Source: Rhodobiaceae bacterium (GTDB lineage Bacteria > Pseudomonadota > Alphaproteobacteria > Rhizobiales > JANQQB01). From it: a stretch of DNA of 58,937 bases. Position numbers and translations under genes: made by a program. How positions within the stretch are numbered: the stretch's first letter is position 1; the number at the start of each line of letters is the position of its first letter. Of the stretch, positions 17,059 through 25,830 are shown piece after piece. The stretch lies in the NCBI GenBank assembly GCA_028285165.1, contig JANQQB010000058.1:1-58937 (forward strand). Reading direction: 5' to 3'. The notes below the pieces were generated by a model, which saw nothing but the letters and a program-made list of their open reading frames with translations, ran no database searches and was not told the DNA's origin.

Positions 17059-17818
17059 CGATCAATTCCTGGTCTGCGGCCATGGCCTCGGCGCGCATCA
17101 GGGTCCAGAGATGTTTCTGGTGGACCTCGAGATCGGCATCGCCGAACTCGCGGTCGCTAAGCGGCTTGTCGATGGCGACGATCTCGCGGATCCGGCCGGG
17201 ACGCCGCGACAGGACCACGATGGAATGTCCGAGCCGCACGGCCTCGTGCAGGTTGTGGGTGACATAGACGGCGGTGAACGGCTGGCGGGTCCACAAGCCG
17301 ACCAGATCGTCCATCAGGAGTTCGCGGGTCTGGCTGTCGAGCGCGGAAAGCGGCTCGTCCATCAGCATGACCGCCGGCTTGACGGCAAGCGCGCGGGCGA
17401 TCGCCACCCGCTGCTTCATGCCGCCGGACAATTGTTTGGGCAATGTCTTGCGGAAATCGGAGAGTTTGGTGCGGGCAAGCACGTCGGCGATGATCGTTTC
17501 GGCATCGGCGCCGCGAATGCCGTGGTCTTCCAGGACCAGGCTGACATTGCCTTCCACCGTGCGCCAGGGCAGCAGGGCGAAATCCTGGAAAATGTAGGTC
17601 AGCGGATTGATGCTTTCCGCCGGCGGCTCTCCGACTTGCACGATGCGCCCGGATGTCGGGCGCTCAAGACCACCGATCAGACGCAACAGGGTCGACTTGC
17701 CGCATCCGGAGGGGCCGACGATGCAGACGATCCGTCCGGCCGGGATTTCCAGATCGATGTCCCGCAGAACCTCCGTCTCGCCGTAGGCATGCCTGATCGC
17801 CTGAAGATGGAGGTCCAT
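17051..17818 (-). CDS. TauB/SsuB-type ABC transporter ATP-binding protein
   Basis: 255 residues with a complete nucleotide-binding set: Walker A GPSGCGKST, a Q-loop region (YIFQDFALLPWRT), signature LSGGMKQRVAIARAL, Walker B VMLMDEPLSALD and H-loop VTHNLHEAV. It powers uptake through the adjacent permease. The stop overlaps the permease start. A strong hairpin precedes the gene, separating it from the binding-protein gene. Confidence 0.94.
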   Translation of the reverse strand: MDLHLQAIRHAYGETEVLRDIDLEIPAGRIVCIVGPSGCGKSTLLRLIGGLERPTSGRIVQVGEPPAESINPLTYIFQDFALLPWRTVEGNVSLVLEDHGIRGADAETIIADVLARTKLSDFRKTLPKQLSGGMKQRVAIARALAVKPAVMLMDEPLSALDSQTRELLMDDLVGLWTRQPFTAVYVTHNLHEAVRLGHSIVVLSRRPGRIREIVAIDKPLSDREFGDADLEVHQKHLWTLMRAEAMAADQELIDV

Positions 17819-17865
17819 TGTGTTGGTATCCGCTTTTCATTCCAGAAGGCGACCGCATCCGGGGT

Positions 17866-17889
17866 GCGGGACGGGCGGACCCGTCCCGC
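17866..17889 (-). terminator. Intercistronic hairpin between binding-protein and ATPase genes
   Basis: A perfect ten-pair stem, GCGGGACGGG with CCCGTCCCGC around a four-base loop, lies between the binding-protein stop (17898) and the ATPase start (17818). There is no T-tract. Such stems in ABC operons commonly protect the upstream message, giving more binding protein than membrane parts; partial termination is the alternative. Confidence 0.6.
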
Positions 17890-17897
17890 TTATCGGG

Positions 17898-18911
17898 CTA
17901 TGACGCTTCGACGTAGGATTTGTCGACCAGGGTGTCGAGCGTGACCGAGGGCTTGATCAGGTCTTCGGACTTGAACCAGTCGATCTGGTCCTGGATCGAG
18001 GCGACGTTCATCGACGCGTTCTTGTTGATGCGCATGGCGCCGTTGCGGATGCTGACGGAGGCCTTTTCATAGGGCCGGTCGGCATAGACATATTTGTGGA
18101 TCAGCTTGACCATTTCCTCGGCGGCGTCGTCGCCGGCTGTCTTGTCAACCAGGGCGGCGTTGAAATCGTCGGCACCGCGGGAGAACGCCTTCAGGAACGC
18201 CTCCGTCTTTGCCCGTTCGCCCGAGGCATTATCGGCGGACGTAAAGACTGTCGTTACCTGATAGTTCGGCAGGTAATCCGCGATATCGCCGATAATGTGC
18301 ACGGCGCCGGCGCCGGCCAGCGGCTTGGCGATGTGCGGAACGATCGACCAGGCATCGACCTGGCCGGTCTTGATGGCACCGATGATCGCGCCGACCTTTT
18401 GCAGCGGCTTGTAGGACATCGAGACGCCTTCTTTCGCGGCGACCTTGGAGCCCATGTAGTGGAAGGACGACCCGGACTGGGTCACGGCAAAAGTCTTGCC
18501 GTCCAGTTTCGAGGGATCGGTCACGCCGGCGTCGAAGGCGGCCTTGGAGACGAGGATCTTCTGGCCGTCGATGCCGGGTTCCTCCGACAAGGCGCCGCCG
18601 ATGACTTTCGCCGCGCCCTTTTCGGCCAGTGAAATCAGACCGCCGGACACAGCGGTCACGGCGTAGTCGGCATCGCCGGACGCGATCGCCACGGCCATGG
18701 GCTGGGCGGCCTGGAAGAACTTGAACTCGACGTCGAGGCCGGCTTCGGAAAAATATCCGCGTTCGAAGGCGACAAAACTGGCGGCGTGGCTTGTGAAGCG
18801 CAAGGCGCCGACCTTCACTTTGGTGCTGGCAAGCGCAGGCATTCCGATAAGGGACGCCGCGGCGGCCCCTCCCATCAGGCCGAGCGTGTGCCGTCTGCTG
18901 ATCGCTGTCAT
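17898..18911 (-). CDS. TauA/NMT1-like ABC substrate-binding protein
   Basis: 337 residues from the ATG at 18911, which follows a GGGAGG ribosome-binding site; a TTG 18 bases upstream is less likely. The N-terminus MTAISRRHTLGLMGGAAAAS, ending MPALAS, has a twin-arginine-like SRRHTL and a hydrophobic core, so export by Tat is possible. The mature part follows the NMT1/THI5-like binding-protein pattern (KVKVGALRFTSHAASFVAFERGYF; GLDVEFKFF; SGDADYAVTAVSGG). It captures the substrate in the periplasm for the downstream ATPase and permease. Confidence 0.88.
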   Translation of the reverse strand: MTAISRRHTLGLMGGAAAASLIGMPALASTKVKVGALRFTSHAASFVAFERGYFSEAGLDVEFKFFQAAQPMAVAIASGDADYAVTAVSGGLISLAEKGAAKVIGGALSEEPGIDGQKILVSKAAFDAGVTDPSKLDGKTFAVTQSGSSFHYMGSKVAAKEGVSMSYKPLQKVGAIIGAIKTGQVDAWSIVPHIAKPLAGAGAVHIIGDIADYLPNYQVTTVFTSADNASGERAKTEAFLKAFSRGADDFNAALVDKTAGDDAAEEMVKLIHKYVYADRPYEKASVSIRNGAMRINKNASMNVASIQDQIDWFKSEDLIKPSVTLDTLVDKSYVEAS

Positions 18912-18981
18912 GGTTTTCCTCCCTTTCAAGGCGCGCCCGGAGCGGATGCGCCTGTTGATCCCTGTTCAGCGGCTTTCCGAG

Positions 18982-19647
18982 TCAGGGGTTTCCAAGAACG
19001 GATTCGATCACGGCGGTCAGCGCTGCGACGGCGCGGTCCGCGTCGCGATCGAGAATGGCGGCCACCAGATCGGCATGCCACCTGGTTTCGGCGGCGAAAT
19101 CGAATTGGCCTTCGCGCAGGGCGGCCAGGCGAAACCGGCGCGACTGGTCGTAGAGTTGTGCCTGGAGGGCGATCAGCCGCGGCGATTCACAGGCTTCCAC
19201 AAGGCTGGCATGAAACTGCCGGTTGGCTTCGTCCCAGGCAAGAGCCGCCTCGACCGGTTCCGCCATCACGTCGTCGCGGGCGCGGCCGAGCGCATGCTGC
19301 GCGGCAATGACCCGGCCTTCCCAGGCCACGTCGCCGTTTTCGAGCGACCAGCCCAAGCCGAGCCGTTCGATCTCGGTGCGCAGGCGCACGATGTCCTTGA
19401 GATCGTCTTCGGTTGCTGACGCGACCCGGAATCCGCGCTGGGCGGTCGCCTCGACGAGACCTTCCGCGGTGAGCAGCGTCAACGCCTCGCGCATGGAATG
19501 GGTCGATCCGCCGTAGCGCGCGCGCAATTCCTCGATCTTGAGCTTCTTGTCCGGGGGCAGGTCACCGAAAGATATATCGCGGCGGACGGCGCTGGCGATC
19601 AGCCCGACGACCGTTTCGTTTTCCGAACTCTTGCGCGTGAAGATCAT
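18982..19647 (-). CDS. GntR/FCD-family transcriptional regulator of the ABC operon
   Basis: 221 residues. A winged-helix GntR domain occupies about 1-75 (LKIEELRARYGGSTHSMREALTLLTAEGLVEATAQRGFRVA), followed by an all-helical FCD ligand domain with metal-site histidines in the FHASLVEAC and RWHADLVAA blocks. It heads the minus-strand ABC-transporter operon and is divergent from the shikimate-dehydrogenase-like gene, so it probably controls both, sensing the substrate or an intermediate. The usual R in the recognition helix pattern (SRTPVREAL) is altered to THSMREAL. Confidence 0.9.
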   Translation of the reverse strand: MIFTRKSSENETVVGLIASAVRRDISFGDLPPDKKLKIEELRARYGGSTHSMREALTLLTAEGLVEATAQRGFRVASATEDDLKDIVRLRTEIERLGLGWSLENGDVAWEGRVIAAQHALGRARDDVMAEPVEAALAWDEANRQFHASLVEACESPRLIALQAQLYDQSRRFRLAALREGQFDFAAETRWHADLVAAILDRDADRAVAALTAVIESVLGNP

Positions 19648-19685
19648 ATTTTTGACTATTTCCCAAAATGTGTCATATTTTTACA
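19644..19685. promoter_or_regulatory. Operator candidate between gntR and the aroE-like gene
   Basis: The ten-base sequence TCATATTTTT occurs twice as a direct repeat (19644-19653 and 19673-19682), 29 bases apart, with TGAC and GTCA forming inverted ends between them (19653-19656 and 19672-19675). It sits over the gntR start codon in the AT-rich divergent promoter region, a suitable place for autoregulation. Confidence 0.35.
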
Positions 19686-19771
19686 TCTATGCAACAAACA
19701 ATGTCAACGCCGCTGCTTACCCCGATGTAACCAAAGGGTGCAAGCATGCCGGTTCGGAAACACATGCCAAT

Positions 19772-20572
19772 TTGACCGATTCCGCGAAGACGGCCCTCAG
19801 AACGCTGGTACCGGTGATCGGCGATCCGGTTGCACAGGTGGCAACGCCCGGACTCTGGAATGCCCATTTCGAGCAGACCCGGCAAAATGCGCTGGCGATC
19901 GCGCTGCAGATCGCGCCGGCGGGTCTGCCGGCGCTTGTCGACTGGGTTCGCCATACCGTCAACGTGCCCGGATTTGTCAGCACGATCCCGCATAAGCCGG
20001 CGCTGCCGGCCCTGTGCGACCGGCACAGCGATGCCGTGCGGTTTCTCGGCGCGGCCAATGCGGTCCGGCGGAACGCGGACGGTCGGTTGGAATGCGAGAT
20101 GTTCGACGGTGTCGGCATGATACGGGCGATCTCGGCCCTCGGCGGGTCAATTGCGGATGCCCGTATCCTGATTGTCGGTGCCGGAGCTGCGGGCAGTGCC
20201 ATTGCCTATCAGGCGGCGGTCGAGGGAGCGCGCTGCGTGGACCTGCAAGACGTGGACAGCGCAAAAGCCGAGGCGCTGGCGGCACGGATCGAGGCCTTGC
20301 CCGGGCGGCCCACAACCTGCCGGATCGACGGATCCGGTGACGATTACGATATTGTCGTCAACGCCTCCCCGCTCGGCATGCATGCCGACGACCCGTTGCC
20401 GGTCGATCCGACCCGGTACGGGGCGACGACGATCGTCGCCGATGCGGTGACGGGCGCTGCGCCGACGCCGCTGATGCGGATGGCCGGACGCATCGGCCTG
20501 CGCACAGTTGACGGCGCCGCGATGGCGGCAGGCCAGGCGGCACCGCTGCGCACATTCTTGGGATTGCTGTGA
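19772..20572 (+). CDS. Shikimate/quinate dehydrogenase-like protein (AroE family)
   Basis: About 266 residues. The AroE layout is clear: VIGDPVAQVATPGLWN at the substrate-domain start, TIPHK with the catalytic lysine, GAANAV, FDGVGM with the catalytic aspartate, the NAD(P) loop VGAGAAGSAIAYQAA, NASPLGM and the C-terminal AAGQAAPLRTFLG glutamine. The biosynthetic HS.SP motif is changed to QVATPG, so a catabolic shikimate/quinate or related hydroxy-acid dehydrogenase is more likely than AroE itself. No ATG is in frame near the fold start; TTG 19772 is my best guess. It is divergent from the GntR/ABC operon and upstream of pcaHG, suggesting a role in feeding protocatechuate. Confidence 0.78.
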   Translation: MTDSAKTALRTLVPVIGDPVAQVATPGLWNAHFEQTRQNALAIALQIAPAGLPALVDWVRHTVNVPGFVSTIPHKPALPALCDRHSDAVRFLGAANAVRRNADGRLECEMFDGVGMIRAISALGGSIADARILIVGAGAAGSAIAYQAAVEGARCVDLQDVDSAKAEALAARIEALPGRPTTCRIDGSGDDYDIVVNASPLGMHADDPLPVDPTRYGATTIVADAVTGAAPTPLMRMAGRIGLRTVDGAAMAAGQAAPLRTFLGLL

Positions 20573-20661
20573 TCGACCGGCCGGGACATGCCGGCGCGCC
20601 TGTCCGAAGGGCACCGACCCTGCCTGCGAGGCCGGCGATCTTCCACGCTGACGGGACCAAC

Positions 20662-21861
20662 TCAGGTTACCACCGGCAGGTCCGGTGGCGCGCGGGTCGT
20701 CAGAAGCGTGCAGCCGTCCTCCTGAATGACGATGTTTTCCTCGTGCACCATGATGCGGCCAGGCACGACGCTCATGCTCGGTTCCAGCGTGAGAACCATG
20801 CCCTCGGCGAGCGGCGTTTCGTCGAACGGTGTGAGGGAGGGCGGTTCGGTCAATTGCATGCCGAGTCCATGGCCCACGCGGCCGACATCGCCGACCGAAT
20901 CGGGCGATGCGCCGATGCAGTTTTGCATGGCCCGGAACAGATCGGCGCAGGTTGCGCCGGGCCGGGCGACCGCCAGGCCGGCGTCGACCGCCTGATGCAG
21001 CGTTCGATAGGCCCGCCGGGCCGCATCCGATGCGGTTCCAACTGCAAAGTTGCGGTCGAAATCGCAGAAATAGCCGTCATAGACACAGCCGGTGTCGAGC
21101 ATGAGGATGTCCCCGGAGCGGATCTCGCGGCCGGTCGGTGGGGCGATCACGTCTGCCGTACCGTCGGGACCTGCGCCGCCGACAAGATAGGGTACGGCGT
21201 CGACTCCCCTGTTCAGGCAGTCGATCCGGAACCGGCGCATGATCTCGGTGTCGGCAAAACCCGCGCCGATCCAGTTCGGCAGGGCGGCAAAGGCATCGCT
21301 CGCACGACCGCAGGCCCAGGCGATCTTTTCGATTTCCAACGTGGATTTTTTCCTACGGGCCGTGTTCACGATCGCCGTGGCGTCTTGAAACCGGCGGCCG
21401 CCGAGCCCCTCGCGCAGCCGTTCGAAATCCTGAAACGGCATCCGCAAACTGGTTTCCGCACCCATCGGCATGCCGATGCGTCCCTGATCGGGCACGGCAC
21501 CGGCAAGTGCGTCGGCCAGCAGCGACACGCCGTCATCGACCGGATCGGGCGATGCCCAGGTGCGGATATCGTCGACCCAGGTGGCGGCCATCAGAGCGGC
21601 ACCGATCTCGGGAATGACAGCTATGGGCTTGCCTGTGCCGGGCACGATTACGAACCAGGGTCGGGTCGGGCTTTGGAAAAACGGCGTTTGAAAACCGGTG
21701 ATGTAGCGAATCGGCTCTTCCGTTGTGAAGAACAGAGCGTGCAGACCGTCTCTTTCCATAAGGCTTTGCAACCGGTCGAGACGGGTTTCGAATTCGCTGA
21801 CGGGAAAACCCCGTTTAGGAGCGCCCGAAGCGGGGCCGGACGCACTCGATGGTTCTGACAT
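20662..21861 (-). CDS. M24-family metallopeptidase (Xaa-Pro/creatinase/ectoine-hydrolase type)
   Basis: 399 residues from ATG 21861. A creatinase N-terminal domain (FETRLDRLQSLMERDGL; IRYITGF) precedes a pita-bread domain with all five metal ligands: MLDTG, FCDFDRN, VGHGLGM, TLEPS and HEENIVI. The fold cleaves C-N bonds in Xaa-Pro peptides, creatine or hydrolysed ectoine; specificity is not readable. Its place among catabolic genes and an ABC importer suggests hydrolysis of a small imported amide rather than protein turnover. It is divergent from pcaH. Confidence 0.86.
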   Translation of the reverse strand: MSEPSSASGPASGAPKRGFPVSEFETRLDRLQSLMERDGLHALFFTTEEPIRYITGFQTPFFQSPTRPWFVIVPGTGKPIAVIPEIGAALMAATWVDDIRTWASPDPVDDGVSLLADALAGAVPDQGRIGMPMGAETSLRMPFQDFERLREGLGGRRFQDATAIVNTARRKKSTLEIEKIAWACGRASDAFAALPNWIGAGFADTEIMRRFRIDCLNRGVDAVPYLVGGAGPDGTADVIAPPTGREIRSGDILMLDTGCVYDGYFCDFDRNFAVGTASDAARRAYRTLHQAVDAGLAVARPGATCADLFRAMQNCIGASPDSVGDVGRVGHGLGMQLTEPPSLTPFDETPLAEGMVLTLEPSMSVVPGRIMVHEENIVIQEDGCTLLTTRAPPDLPVVT

Positions 21862-21902
21862 GCCGCGATCCAGTCCTTTGGCGGGTCGGTGCGCGAGGGT
21901 GA

Positions 21903-22714
<812 letters not shown>

Positions 22715-22715
<1 letters not shown>

Positions 22716-23329
22716 TGGTGCAGGATCTCAATCGCCTCAAGGAATCGGCTTCGCAGACCGCCGGTCCCTATGTGCATATCGGATGCACGCCGAACTTTGC
22801 CGGCATCGACGGCGTCTATGACACCGATCTGGGAAGCCGGATGGCCGGCCCCAATGCGAGGGGACACCGCATCGTCCTGACGGGGTCGGTGTTCGACGGC
22901 ACCGGCACGCCCCTGCGCGATGCGCTGGTCGAGATCTGGCAGGCGGATGCGGACGGGATCTATCCGTCGCCGGCGGACCCGCGCGGCCCAGCCGATCCGG
23001 ACTTTACCGGGTTCGGCCGCTGCGCCACCGATCTCGACACCGGGATCTATCGCTTCGAGACGATCAAACCCGGTTCCGTCCCGTTCAAGGACGGCACCGC
23101 AATGGCGCCGCATATCTCCATGCTGATCTTTGCGCGCGGCATCAATATCGGGTTGCAAACGCGGGTCTACTTCGCCGACGAAGAGGCCGCGAATGCATCC
23201 GATCCCGTGCTGTCGCGGATCGAACATCGCAACCGCGTGCCGACGCTCGTGGCGGCGATGGACGGCGATACCTATACGTTCGACGTGCACCTGCAAGGTG
23301 CGCACGAGACCGTTTTCTTCGATATCTAA
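22715..23329 (+). CDS. pcaG: Protocatechuate 3,4-dioxygenase alpha subunit
   Basis: 204 residues from ATG 22715 (MVQDLNRLKESASQTAGPYV). It has the intradiol fold blocks DALVEIWQADADGIYPSP, FGRCATD and KPGSVPFKDGTAMAPHISMLIFARG, but lacks the paired iron histidines of PcaH, as expected of the non-catalytic alpha chain that completes the active site. Start overlaps the pcaH stop, ensuring coupled translation. Confidence 0.92.
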
Positions 23330-23345
23330 AACCCGTTTGGACATC

Positions 23346-24179
23346 ATGACGACACCCTGCATCATCACGGTCGCGATCACCGGTTCGGTCGCCACAAAAA
23401 AAGACAACCCCGCAGTCCCGATCTCCGTCCCGGAACAGATCGAATCGACGCAGGCCGCCTTTGAGGCGGGCGCGACGCTGGCCCATTGTCACGTGCGCAA
23501 GGATGACGGGTCGCCGTCATCGGATCCGGAACGATTCAGTCTCCTGCTTGACGGCTTGCGGAAACATTGTCCGGGCATGATCGTGCAATTGTCGACCGGC
23601 GGACGGTCCGGTACGGGCCGCGAACGCGGCGGCATGCTGCCGCTGGCGCCCGACATGGCGTCGCTGTCGACGGGGTCGGTGAATTTCCCGACCCGTGTGT
23701 ACGAAAACAGCCCGGAACTTATCGATTGGCTGGCTGCCGAGATGCAGGCGCATGACGTCAAACCGGAGATCGAGGCGTTCGATCTCTCGATGATTTTCCA
23801 GGCGGTACGCATGGCCGAGGACGGCCGGATCGTCGGCCCGCTGCACGTGCAATTCGTCATGGGCGTGCGCAATGCCATGCCGGTGGACCGCGAGGCGTTC
23901 GAGTTCTTCGTGACTTCGCTGAAACGGCTCGCACCAACGGCGACATGGACGGGTGCCGGAATCGGCAAGGACCAGATCACGCTCAATCGATGGTCGCTCG
24001 AACTGGGCGGGCATTGCCGTACCGGTCTGGAGGACAATATCCGGCTCGACCGCGAAACGCTCGCGCCCTCGAATGCGGCGCTCGTCGAGCGGGTCGTGGA
24101 CATGTGTCCCGAATACGATCGGCATCCGGCCAGCGTGGCGGAAGCCCGCAAATTGCTGTCGCTGCCGGAGGCGGCGTGA
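23346..24179 (+). CDS. BKACE family beta-keto acid cleavage enzyme
   Basis: 277 residues. The BKACE (DUF849) pattern is clear: IITVAITGSV near the start, GATLAHCHVRKDDG carrying the zinc-binding His-x-His, and later VMGVRNAMP, TWTGAGIGKDQ and GGHCRTGLEDN. The family condenses a beta-keto acid with acetyl-CoA and splits it to acetoacetate and a CoA ester. It lies 16 bases after pcaG in the same operon, so beta-ketoadipate (giving succinyl-CoA and acetoacetate) is an attractive substrate. That is inference; other BKACE members cleave 3-keto-5-aminohexanoate, dehydrocarnitine or related acids. Confidence 0.85.
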   Translation: MTTPCIITVAITGSVATKKDNPAVPISVPEQIESTQAAFEAGATLAHCHVRKDDGSPSSDPERFSLLLDGLRKHCPGMIVQLSTGGRSGTGRERGGMLPLAPDMASLSTGSVNFPTRVYENSPELIDWLAAEMQAHDVKPEIEAFDLSMIFQAVRMAEDGRIVGPLHVQFVMGVRNAMPVDREAFEFFVTSLKRLAPTATWTGAGIGKDQITLNRWSLELGGHCRTGLEDNIRLDRETLAPSNAALVERVVDMCPEYDRHPASVAEARKLLSLPEAA

Positions 24180-24210
24180 TCCACCGGACTTGACCGTATT
24201 TCAAAAGACA

Positions 24211-24237
24211 ACGGCGGGGCAAGGACTGCCCCGCCGT
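24211..24237 (+). terminator. Terminator hairpin after the pcaHG-BKACE operon
   Basis: A perfect eleven-pair stem, ACGGCGGGGCA with TGCCCCGCCGT around a five-base loop, starts 31 bases after the BKACE stop. It lacks a long T-run but is strong and correctly placed. Confidence 0.65.
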
Positions 24238-24352
24238 CAGGTCACTGTTTCCTGCGGTAAGTGCTAGAGCACGGCAATGTTACATGGGTGCCGTGTATCC
24301 GTGTCGCGCTGGACCGCACATCGTGTGTCGCACACCCACGCTTTCTGCGCCG

Positions 24353-24949
24353 TTATCGGGGCCGGATGGAAGCCAGATAGGCAATGACGTCGGAGACTTG
24401 GACGGGCGTCATGTGGATCACCGGCATGTCGGGATGGCCTGTGACGATGCCCTCGGAAAAGCCTTCTTCGAGTGCGTCGATCGGGTAAAGCCGGTAGACC
24501 TCCCGCAGCGGCGGCGCGCCCAGATGCGGGCTTTCGCCGGAGGCGTCGATCGCATGGCAACCGGCACATGTCTGCTCAAGGAAACGCCGGCCATGGGCGA
24601 CCGGCTGAACCCAGGCGATCCAGGCGGCCAGCGCCTCGGCCTGATCGGCCGACATTTCGAAATGCGGCATGTCGCTGTGCCGCGGCGTCGCTTTTGTCAG
24701 AAGCATCTCGGCAATGGCGTCGACAGGCACCCGCTCAGACATCATCCAGAAGGGCGGCGCAACCCGATGGGCGCTGGCGCCCTGCAGGTCGATGGCATGG
24801 CATTCCGCGCAATTGGCTTCGGCAAGCGCCTTGCCGCGGGCGGCTTTTGCCGGATCCGGTTGCAGCGTATCCGCTCCGGCATGCGATGCCAGGCTCAGCG
24901 CCAGAAGCAATGCACACGCCAACGATGTTCTGAAAACAGGCCGATTCAT
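24353..24949 (-). CDS. Exported diheme cytochrome c
   Basis: 198 residues from ATG 24949 behind AAAGAGG (a GTG six bases upstream is possible). The signal peptide MNRPVFRTSLACALLLALSL ends near ASHAGA. Two class-I cytochrome units follow, with CAECH and CAGCH heme sites, each with downstream methionine candidates (SDMPHFEM; PDMPVIHM). It is a periplasmic electron carrier. Its partner is not evident: the upstream gene is divergent or unrelated, and it could serve one of the neighbouring flavoprotein dehydrogenases or the cbb3 oxidase. Confidence 0.85.
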   Translation of the reverse strand: MNRPVFRTSLACALLLALSLASHAGADTLQPDPAKAARGKALAEANCAECHAIDLQGASAHRVAPPFWMMSERVPVDAIAEMLLTKATPRHSDMPHFEMSADQAEALAAWIAWVQPVAHGRRFLEQTCAGCHAIDASGESPHLGAPPLREVYRLYPIDALEEGFSEGIVTGHPDMPVIHMTPVQVSDVIAYLASIRPR

Positions 24950-25054
24950 GGGCACCTCTTTCGGATTGAATCAAGCTCAACATGCCGGTGAATCGCGATG
25001 GCCGCCTTGCGGGAGATCAAGACGGGCCGGCGCGTGCCTGACCTTTCCGGCCGA

Positions 25055-25681
25055 TCAGGTCAGCCGCAGCCGCGCCTTGTGGGCTTCGCGGATATGACGC
25101 CGACCGGCAATGTCCGCACGGTCGAAGTCGCGGGCCTCGATCGCATCGACGATCGCCTCGTGCTCTTCGATGGCCGCCTTGCGCCGATCCGCGTCGCTGA
25201 AAGTCGTGCCGTCCAGCAAGAGCAGGGATTGTTTCATGTGGTCGATCTGGGCGGCCAGATAGGTGTTGTGGCCGGCCAGTGTCAGACGACGGTGGAAGGC
25301 GCGATTGGCGGCGGCCAGTTCGTAGGGGTCCGCGCCGCGCGTCCGGTCGTGCGCCACCATCTCGCGCAACAATGCGATTTCCGCCTCGCTGGCATGCTGG
25401 GCGGCAAGGCGGGCGACCATGCCCTCAAGCACTTCGCGCACCACATACAATTCGTTCAATTGGTCGTTGTTCAGCGTCGGGATCACCATGCCGCGATTCG
25501 GCTGGTGGACGGCGAGGCCCTGGGCTTCGAGACGTTTCAAGCCCTCGCGGATCGGCGTCCGGCTGACGCCGAAGCGGTCGGCCAGGTCGGTTTCGCGCAG
25601 GCGGGTGCCCGGCTTCAGGTCGCCCTTTTCGATCGCAGCGACAAGCGCGGTATAAATGTCGTTTCCATTGGCGGTGGCCAC
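25055..25681 (-). CDS. GntR/FCD-family regulator, predicted controller of tcuAB and TSUP
   Basis: 208 residues if started at GTG 25681; an ATG at 25711 adds ten but falls inside the operator candidate and lacks a ribosome-binding site. The GntR winged helix is textbook (IYTALVAAIEKGDLKPGTRLRETDLADRFGVSRTPIREGLKRLEAQGL), followed by an FCD domain with NRAFHRRL and EHEAIVDAI. It is divergent from the TSUP permease, with palindrome 25707-25724 between them and a matching palindrome in front of tcuA. Likely a repressor relieved by a tricarboxylate ligand. Confidence 0.9.
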   Translation of the reverse strand: MATANGNDIYTALVAAIEKGDLKPGTRLRETDLADRFGVSRTPIREGLKRLEAQGLAVHQPNRGMVIPTLNNDQLNELYVVREVLEGMVARLAAQHASEAEIALLREMVAHDRTRGADPYELAAANRAFHRRLTLAGHNTYLAAQIDHMKQSLLLLDGTTFSDADRRKAAIEEHEAIVDAIEARDFDRADIAGRRHIREAHKARLRLT

Positions 25682-25706
25682 AGCTTTGTCTCTTGGCAAT
25701 CTATTA

Positions 25707-25724
25707 TGCATACATTAGTATACA
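25707..25724. promoter_or_regulatory. GntR operator candidate A (gntR/TSUP divergent promoter)
   Basis: Read on the minus strand as TGTATAC-TAAT-GTATGCA: an imperfect palindrome (one mismatch per arm) with a four-base centre. It overlaps a -10-like TATACT for the regulator gene, with TTGTCA upstream as a possible -35 box. It shares half-sites and spacing with the site at 30534-30555. Confidence 0.6.
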
Positions 25725-25830
25725 AAAATCGATCCTCTGACAAACAGGACCTGACCTGACCCGACGTCCTGCGGGGCCGCATTGTCTGTCCTGTTCTCAG
25801 ATCTTGTTCCCGTCCCGCCGGTGCGCCCCG

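Noticed and set aside
19688-19728. Short frame MQQTMSTPLLTPM upstream of the aroE-like gene as a leader peptide.
   Set aside because: No ribosome-binding site, no attenuator-type hairpins and no codon run linked to an amino acid pathway.
24964-24978. TTGA..TCAA-like sequence upstream of the diheme cytochrome c gene.
   Set aside because: The spacing is seven bases rather than six between TTGA and TCAA, and it is too close to the start codon for a class II FNR site.
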